Assembly: GCA_013001805.1 (NCBI GenBank)
Contig: JABDLW010000653.1
Location: forward strand, 1 to 14,848
Reading direction: 5' to 3'
Length of the DNA stretch: 14,848 nt
Source: Saprospiraceae bacterium
Lineage (GTDB): Bacteria; Bacteroidota; Bacteroidia; Chitinophagales; Saprospiraceae
Positions 14,159-14,848 of this stretch are shown here, one piece after another. The position numbers and the translations under genes are program-made. Position 1 is the stretch's first letter, and every line of letters begins with the position of its first letter. The notes beneath the pieces were generated by a model. That model had not been told where the DNA came from, did no database searches, and saw nothing but the letters and a program-made list of their open reading frames with translations.

Positions 14159-14848
14159 ATGAGTTTCAAATTACAATCTTCATTTGTTCCCACTGGAGAC
14201 CAGCCAGAAGCCATTGAGCTACTGACCCAGGGTCTCATGGCCGGTGAAAAAGCCCAGGTTCTCTTGGGAGTAACCGGATCTGGTAAAACGTTTACCATGG
14301 CCAATGTGATTGAGCGAGTACAAAAACCCACCTTGGTCCTGACGCATAACAAGACTTTAACCGCTCAGCTTTACTCTGAATTCCTATCCTTTTTCCCCGA
14401 TAACGCCGTTGAGTACTTCGTTTCTTATTACGATTATTACCAGCCGGAAGCCTACATGTCGGTCAGTGACACTTATATAGAAAAGGATTTATCAATTAAC
14501 GAAGAGGTCGATAAATTGAGGTTAAGGGCTACTTCCTCACTACTTTCCGGACGGCGAGACATTATCATCGTTGCGTCAGTTTCTTGTATTTACGGCATGG
14601 GTAATCCCGAAGATTATAAGTCGGGCATTATCAGGATTGAGCGGGGACAAACAATTTCAAGAAACTCCTTTCTCTATCTTTTAGTGGAGAGTTTATATTC
14701 CAGGACCGAGGTTAAATTTGACCGGGCTACTTTCCGGGTAAGAGGAGATACCGTGGACATCAATCTTCCTTATGTGGATTATGGCTACCGTATTACTTTT
14801 TTTGGAGACGAGATTGAGGATATCATACGAATCGAAACGGAATCTGGG
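14159..14848 (+). CDS. uvrB: Excinuclease ABC subunit UvrB, 5' part only
   Basis: UvrB is the central helicase-like component of nucleotide excision repair; it receives damage from UvrA, verifies it and recruits UvrC. The first 230 residues are present and the frame is open to the right edge. The Walker A motif GVTGSGKT is at 37-44, LTHNKTLTAQLYSEF at 61-75, and the damage-probing beta-hairpin begins with SYYDYYQPEAY (89-99), followed by DTYIEKDLSINEE and ASVSCIYGMGNPEDY. The start is ATG 14159 (MSFKLQSSFVPTGDQP), which matches the usual UvrB N-terminus. After PEAY, many homologues have (V/I)PS(S/T)D or similar; here it reads MSVSD. It is divergent from the alpha/beta hydrolase gene with a 67-bp gap and no clear promoter consensus. 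Confidence 0.97.
   Translation, partial: MSFKLQSSFVPTGDQPEAIELLTQGLMAGEKAQVLLGVTGSGKTFTMANVIERVQKPTLVLTHNKTLTAQLYSEFLSFFPDNAVEYFVSYYDYYQPEAYMSVSDTYIEKDLSINEEVDKLRLRATSSLLSGRRDIIIVASVSCIYGMGNPEDYKSGIIRIERGQTISRNSFLYLLVESLYSRTEVKFDRATFRVRGDTVDINLPYVDYGYRITFFGDEIEDIIRIETESG

Noticed and set aside
14155..14352. Minus-strand 65-residue open frame
   Set aside because: It is the shadow of the 5' end of uvrB.

Overview
The window reads as chromosomal DNA of a Bacteroidota bacterium, most likely an aerobic, non-fermenting member of the Cytophagia. The evidence is the protein families: a mitochondrial-type aconitase, a DksA-like protein that has lost most of its zinc cysteines, an LspA with a large insertion, a short anti-sigma-like protein that is common in this phylum, and a GCS2-type ligase fused to CBS domains. 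Candidate promoters resemble the Bacteroidota -7 element TAnnTTTG, and Shine-Dalgarno sequences are weak or absent. Gene content is almost entirely housekeeping. I see no prophage, insertion sequence, CRISPR array, tRNA or rRNA.

Layout. 1-391: the 5' part of a membrane protein resembling O-antigen ligases/polymerases, reading leftward off the window. 450-2714: aconitase. 2827-4758: GCS2-CBS fusion. 4862-4897: strong rho-independent terminator. 4914-5147: 77-residue anti-sigma-like protein. 5319-5663: alkyltransferase-like (ATL) DNA-lesion binding protein. All of these are on the minus strand. 5676-6248 (plus): a TrpF-like TIM-barrel protein lacking the catalytic Cys. It starts 12 bp from the ATL gene, divergently, and its stop overlaps the stop of yqeY. 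6238-7478 (minus): yqeY and rsmA. 7535-9840 (plus): pdxA, a dksA-like gene and lspA. 9876-10725 (minus): two related ArsR-family regulators separated by a 202-bp spacer carrying a long hairpin and a perfect 16-bp palindrome. 10889-14091 (minus): an alpha/beta hydrolase, a C-terminal processing protease and tsaB; the last two are separated by only 8 bp. 14159-14848 (plus): the 5' part of uvrB, running off the right edge.

Functionally the window mixes central metabolism (aconitase), cofactor synthesis (PdxA, for pyridoxal phosphate), translation and RNA modification (RsmA, TsaB), envelope biology (LspA, the S41 protease, the O-antigen ligase-like protein), DNA repair (ATL and UvrB) and regulation (DksA-like, two ArsR proteins, the anti-sigma-like protein). 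ATL proteins hand alkylated bases to nucleotide excision repair, so ATL and UvrB are probable pathway partners although about 8.5 kb apart. I found no clear candidate for a new multi-gene system. The least explained features are the ArsR pair with its spacer, the ATL/TIM-barrel divergent pair, and the GCS2-CBS fusion.
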